A stretch of 16,532 bases of DNA from Candidatus Aminicenantota bacterium (GTDB taxonomy: Bacteria; Acidobacteriota; Aminicenantia; UBA2199), in the NCBI GenBank assembly GCA_023136725.1, contig JAGLQR010000008.1:1-16532 (forward strand). The letters are read 5' to 3'. Position 1 is the first letter of the stretch. Each line of letters begins with the position of its first letter. A program made the position numbers and the translations under genes. Below, piece by piece: positions 14,111 to 16,532 of this stretch. The notes beneath the pieces are model-generated. The model was not told the origin of the DNA and made no database searches. It was given only the letters and a program-made list of their open reading frames with translations.

Positions 14111-15286
14111 ATGAAAGAGCATAAATTTTCCACAAACCAGATCCATCTTGAAGGACACAAAAAACCATTCAATTCGCATTCGTTTCCTATTTTCCAGACA
14201 TCAACATTCTATTTTGATTCCCCGGAACATGGAGCAGAACTTTTCGCCGGAAAGGGTGAGGGGTATATATACACGAGGCTGGGAAATCCTACGATCGATG
14301 CTGTTGAGAAAGTAGTTGCCGGGCTTGAAGGGGGATTCGGCGCCACTGCAACGAGTTCAGGGATGTCGGCAGTTCTTGCCAGTGTTTTCCCGTTCGTAAA
14401 GGCCGGAGACCATATTATTGTTTCTGATACATTGTACGGTGCTTCTACTACATTACTAACCGATTTTGCAGCAAGATACGGAGTTGAATCATCAGTGGTA
14501 AAAAGTACTGACCTTAATGAATATAAAAATAGTGTTAAAAGCAATACTAAGCTTATCTATATCGAAACGCCAGCTAATCCGACACTAAGTATTACAGATA
14601 TCAGGGGAGTTTCTGAAATCGCTAAAAATGCAAATGCATTACTGGTCGTTGATAATACATTTGCCACACCTTATCTCCAGAGGCCTTTTGAACTCGGTGC
14701 TGATGTGATAATGCATTCAGCTACGAAATATCTGAACGGCCACGGGGATGTTGTAATGGGATTCTCGGTAGGAAAGACAGAAGAGCTTCACAAAAAGATC
14801 AGATCTTTTACAAAACTTACGGGAGGGAATGCAAACCCATTCGATTCATATCTTTGTCTAAGGGGGATAAAAACCCTCTCTCTCAGAATGGACAAGCATA
14901 ATACCAATGCTCAGAAAGTTGCGGAATATCTACAGGGGCATGATAAAGTACTGAAGGTTTACTATCCGGGATTACCTGATTTTGAAGGCCATGAACTTGC
15001 GAAAAAACAAATGACCGGATTCTCTTCTGTTATTGCTTTTGATCTTAAAGGTGGATTCGAAGCTGGTAAGGGGCTCATGAAATCTGTAAAAATGATGACC
15101 CTGGCAGTCTCTCTCGGTACTATTGATACTCTTATTCAGCATCCTGCTTCAATGACTCACAGCGGAGTCCCGAGAGAAGAAAAAATGAAGGCTGGAATAA
15201 CTGATGAACTTACAAGGATTTCAGTCGGCCTGGAGGATGTTGAAGATATTATTCAGGATCTTGAGCAGGGGCTGTCAAAAGTCTGA
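14111..15286 (+). CDS. Methionine gamma-lyase-like PLP enzyme (Cys/Met metabolism family)
   Basis: The 391-residue product belongs to the fold-type I Cys/Met metabolism PLP family. By eye it is closest to bacterial methionine gamma-lyases, which convert methionine to methanethiol, 2-oxobutyrate and ammonia. The schiff-base Lys206 sits in HSATKYLNGHGD, Asp181 in VVDNTF contacts the pyridine nitrogen, Tyr109 in TLYG is the stacking/active-site tyrosine, and YTRLGNPT is the phosphate-binding loop of the partner subunit. The C-terminal VSLGTIDTLIQHPASMTHS block is intact. However, the residues considered typical of methionine gamma-lyase in Pseudomonas putida (Cys116, Lys240, Asp241) are Ala111, Thr234 and Lys235 here. 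Cystathionine gamma-lyase, homocysteine/cysteine desulfhydrase or an acylhomoserine sulfhydrylase therefore remain possible. AGGAG precedes the ATG. The stop codon abuts that of convergent ispG. Confidence 0.85.
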   Translation: MKEHKFSTNQIHLEGHKKPFNSHSFPIFQTSTFYFDSPEHGAELFAGKGEGYIYTRLGNPTIDAVEKVVAGLEGGFGATATSSGMSAVLASVFPFVKAGDHIIVSDTLYGASTTLLTDFAARYGVESSVVKSTDLNEYKNSVKSNTKLIYIETPANPTLSITDIRGVSEIAKNANALLVVDNTFATPYLQRPFELGADVIMHSATKYLNGHGDVVMGFSVGKTEELHKKIRSFTKLTGGNANPFDSYLCLRGIKTLSLRMDKHNTNAQKVAEYLQGHDKVLKVYYPGLPDFEGHELAKKQMTGFSSVIAFDLKGGFEAGKGLMKSVKMMTLAVSLGTIDTLIQHPASMTHSGVPREEKMKAGITDELTRISVGLEDVEDIIQDLEQGLSKV

Positions 15287-16327
15287 TCAGATATTTTTGA
15301 TAATTTCCAGAAGGCGGTCGAGTGAATCTTCGGGATCAAGTTTTTCGATCATTTTGCCTTTTCTGAACAGGTAGGCTATATTTTTTGAAAATGCAATTCC
15401 AATGTCTGCTTCTTTGGCTTCACCCGGCCCGTTTACTTCACATCCCATAATTGCGATCTTTATATTCTTATTCAGCTTAAGTTCACCAAGCTTCTTTTCA
15501 AATTTCTTTACGATATTTATCAAGTCTACGCTTACCCTGGCACAGGTAGGGCACGACACGACTTCAAGTCCCCGTTCTCTCAGCCCAAGCACTTTAAGGA
15601 TCTCTACTGCCACTTTTACTTCTTCCACAGGATCATCGGTGAGGGATACCCTGATCGTGTTTCCGATCCCGTCTGCCAGAAGGCTTCCGATTCCTATGGA
15701 GGATTTTATGGTTCCTGAAAATAATGTCCCCGCTTCTGTAATTCCAAGGTGGAGGGGATAATCACACTCTTTGTCAATTTTTCTGTATGCTTCAATTGTT
15801 TCCATAACATCTGAAGATTTCAGTGATAATTTAATATTTAAAAAACCTGAATCCTCAAAAAGTTTGATCTTGTCCAGGGCGGAATCGACCATCATTTCAG
15901 CTCTGGTTTTTCCCGGCCTCAAATATTTTTTTTCGATTGATCCGGAATTGACCCCTATCCTGATCGAAATATTGTGTTCAGCGGCAGATTTGATTATACG
16001 TCCCAGTTTTTCTCTACTTCCTATATTTCCGGGATTGATCCTGATCCCGTCCACTCCGGCGTCGATCGCCCCCATCGCAAGGTCGGGATTAAAATGGATG
16101 TCGGCAATGAGCGGAATAGGGGATTCTGATTTTATCTCCCTTAATGATGAAATAGAATTCTGATCCGGAACGGCGACTCTGACTATCTGACATCCTGCCA
16201 TATAGAGTTGCCGGATCTGATCAATAGTGGACCCGGGATCACTGGTATCTGTGGTTGTCATTGACTGAATTGAAACGGGGTGATCCCCGCCGATCCCGAC
16301 ATTTCCTACAAAGATCTCTCTCTTCAT
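15287..16327 (-). CDS. ispG: 4-hydroxy-3-methylbut-2-enyl-diphosphate synthase (IspG/GcpE)
   Basis: IspG is the [4Fe-4S] enzyme that converts MEcPP to HMBPP, the penultimate step of the MEP isoprenoid pathway, in the cytoplasm. The 346-residue product starts with the canonical REIFVGNVGIGGDHPVSIQSM segment, has a TIM-barrel part (about 1-240) with ADIHFNP and IRINPGNIG, and a C-terminal reductase-like part with cluster ligands CPTC (Cys259, Cys262) and MGCEVNGPGE (Cys296, with Glu303 as the likely fourth ligand). The short two-domain form lacks the large insert found in plant and some bacterial proteins. No Shine-Dalgarno sequence is visible; the ATG lies six bases after an extended -10 box. 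It meets the gamma-lyase gene stop to stop with no gap. Confidence 0.97.
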   Translation of the reverse strand: MKREIFVGNVGIGGDHPVSIQSMTTTDTSDPGSTIDQIRQLYMAGCQIVRVAVPDQNSISSLREIKSESPIPLIADIHFNPDLAMGAIDAGVDGIRINPGNIGSREKLGRIIKSAAEHNISIRIGVNSGSIEKKYLRPGKTRAEMMVDSALDKIKLFEDSGFLNIKLSLKSSDVMETIEAYRKIDKECDYPLHLGITEAGTLFSGTIKSSIGIGSLLADGIGNTIRVSLTDDPVEEVKVAVEILKVLGLRERGLEVVSCPTCARVSVDLINIVKKFEKKLGELKLNKNIKIAIMGCEVNGPGEAKEADIGIAFSKNIAYLFRKGKMIEKLDPEDSLDRLLEIIKNI

Positions 16328-16333
16328 ACCACT

Positions 16334-16342
16334 ATTATATCA
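16334..16342 (-). promoter_or_regulatory. Extended -10 promoter directly in front of ispG
   Basis: The minus strand reads TGATATAAT, a perfect TATAAT with the TGn extension, ending at 16334. Six bases then separate it from the ispG ATG at 16327, so the standard transcription start (+1) falls on the A of the start codon. No good -35 box is visible, which extended -10 promoters do not require. Confidence 0.7.
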
Positions 16343-16389
16343 AACAGCGGCAGAATTAGTATTGTTATGGAGTTGTTTATATGATTCTT

Positions 16390-16532
16390 TTAATTTCCAA
16401 AAACCTTAATGCTTCCGTTAACTGTTTCTATCTTAACATCAAATTTGCCTTTGTTAACGGTACCGGTCATTTTACTTCCGATAAATTTTCTGGTCCTTGG
16501 CAGATTGAAGTCACTTTTGATAGAACCGTTTA
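16390..16532 (-). CDS. DUF4097-type (putative adhesin-like beta-repeat) protein, C-terminal end only
   Basis: The last 46 codons of a minus-strand gene run in from the right edge to a TAA at 16390-16392. The translated tail has two NGSI motifs about 38 residues apart (NGSIKSDF near the edge and VNGSIKVFGN at the end), with an FIGSKMTGTV segment between them. This is how the C-terminus of DUF4097 ('toast-rack', adhesin-like) proteins usually reads: alternating beta strands with an R/K-rich 'sGtv' strand and a final VNGSI. The start, signal peptide and most of the protein are outside the window. It lies 62 bp upstream of ispG on the same strand, but ispG has its own promoter. Confidence 0.7.
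   Translation of the reverse strand, partial: NGSIKSDFNLPRTRKFIGSKMTGTVNKGKFDVKIETVNGSIKVFGN

Noticed and set aside
15282..15291. Palindrome TCTGATCAGA at the gamma-lyase/ispG junction as a bidirectional terminator
   Set aside because: The 10-bp palindrome leaves no room for a usable loop, and its T-run is broken. It is more simply explained by two abutting stop codons.

Overview
This is a gene-dense, AT-rich bacterial window with almost no long non-coding stretches. The longest gap is about 180 bp, and I see no rRNA, tRNA, CRISPR array, insertion sequence or phage gene. It contains peptidoglycan synthesis (murA, an M23 peptidase), MEP-pathway isoprenoid synthesis (ispG), an S46 dipeptidyl-peptidase with a signal peptide, and an LTxxQ Spy/CpxP-like protein. 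Together these suggest a Gram-negative-type, peptide-using, probably uncultured bacterium. The response regulator with a C-terminal 'EILWEIVPPLAE' helix, the S46 peptidase and the DUF4097 protein recall lineages such as Aminicenantes, Acidobacteria or Deltaproteobacteria. That placement is an impression from gene content, not a phylogenetic result.

Layout. Positions 1-345 hold the 3' end of a Spy/CpxP-like gene and a strong intrinsic terminator. Positions 380-3151 hold a tight plus-strand operon: murA, a HIT-family protein, a UPF0173 metallo-hydrolase and a NYN/YacP-like putative nuclease. Positions 3160-8022 (minus strand) hold, in transcription order, a response regulator with a long acidic linker, valS, and a biotin-protein ligase that overlaps the end of valS. 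Divergent from the regulator, 8111-12599 (plus) holds an M23 peptidase, a YprB-like DEDD exonuclease with a helical tail, and an S46 peptidase. A POT-family peptide transporter (12614-13933, minus) converges on the S46 gene and is divergent from a methionine gamma-lyase-like gene (14111-15286, plus). That gene abuts the convergent ispG (15287-16327, minus). The window ends inside a minus-strand DUF4097-type gene.

How the genes fit together. Most of the window is housekeeping. The part with a common theme is 10467-15286: a secreted enzyme that releases dipeptides, a proton-coupled di/tripeptide importer, and a PLP enzyme that degrades sulfur amino acids. This is plausibly a peptide-scavenging neighbourhood. 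I did not find a clearly new multi-gene system. The points most worth following are: promoters placed so that murA and ispG mRNAs should be leaderless or nearly so; a response regulator whose receiver lacks two of the usual phosphorylation-site residues; and two metabolic enzymes with substitutions at known specificity positions (S46 peptidase Met665; gamma-lyase Ala111/Thr234/Lys235).
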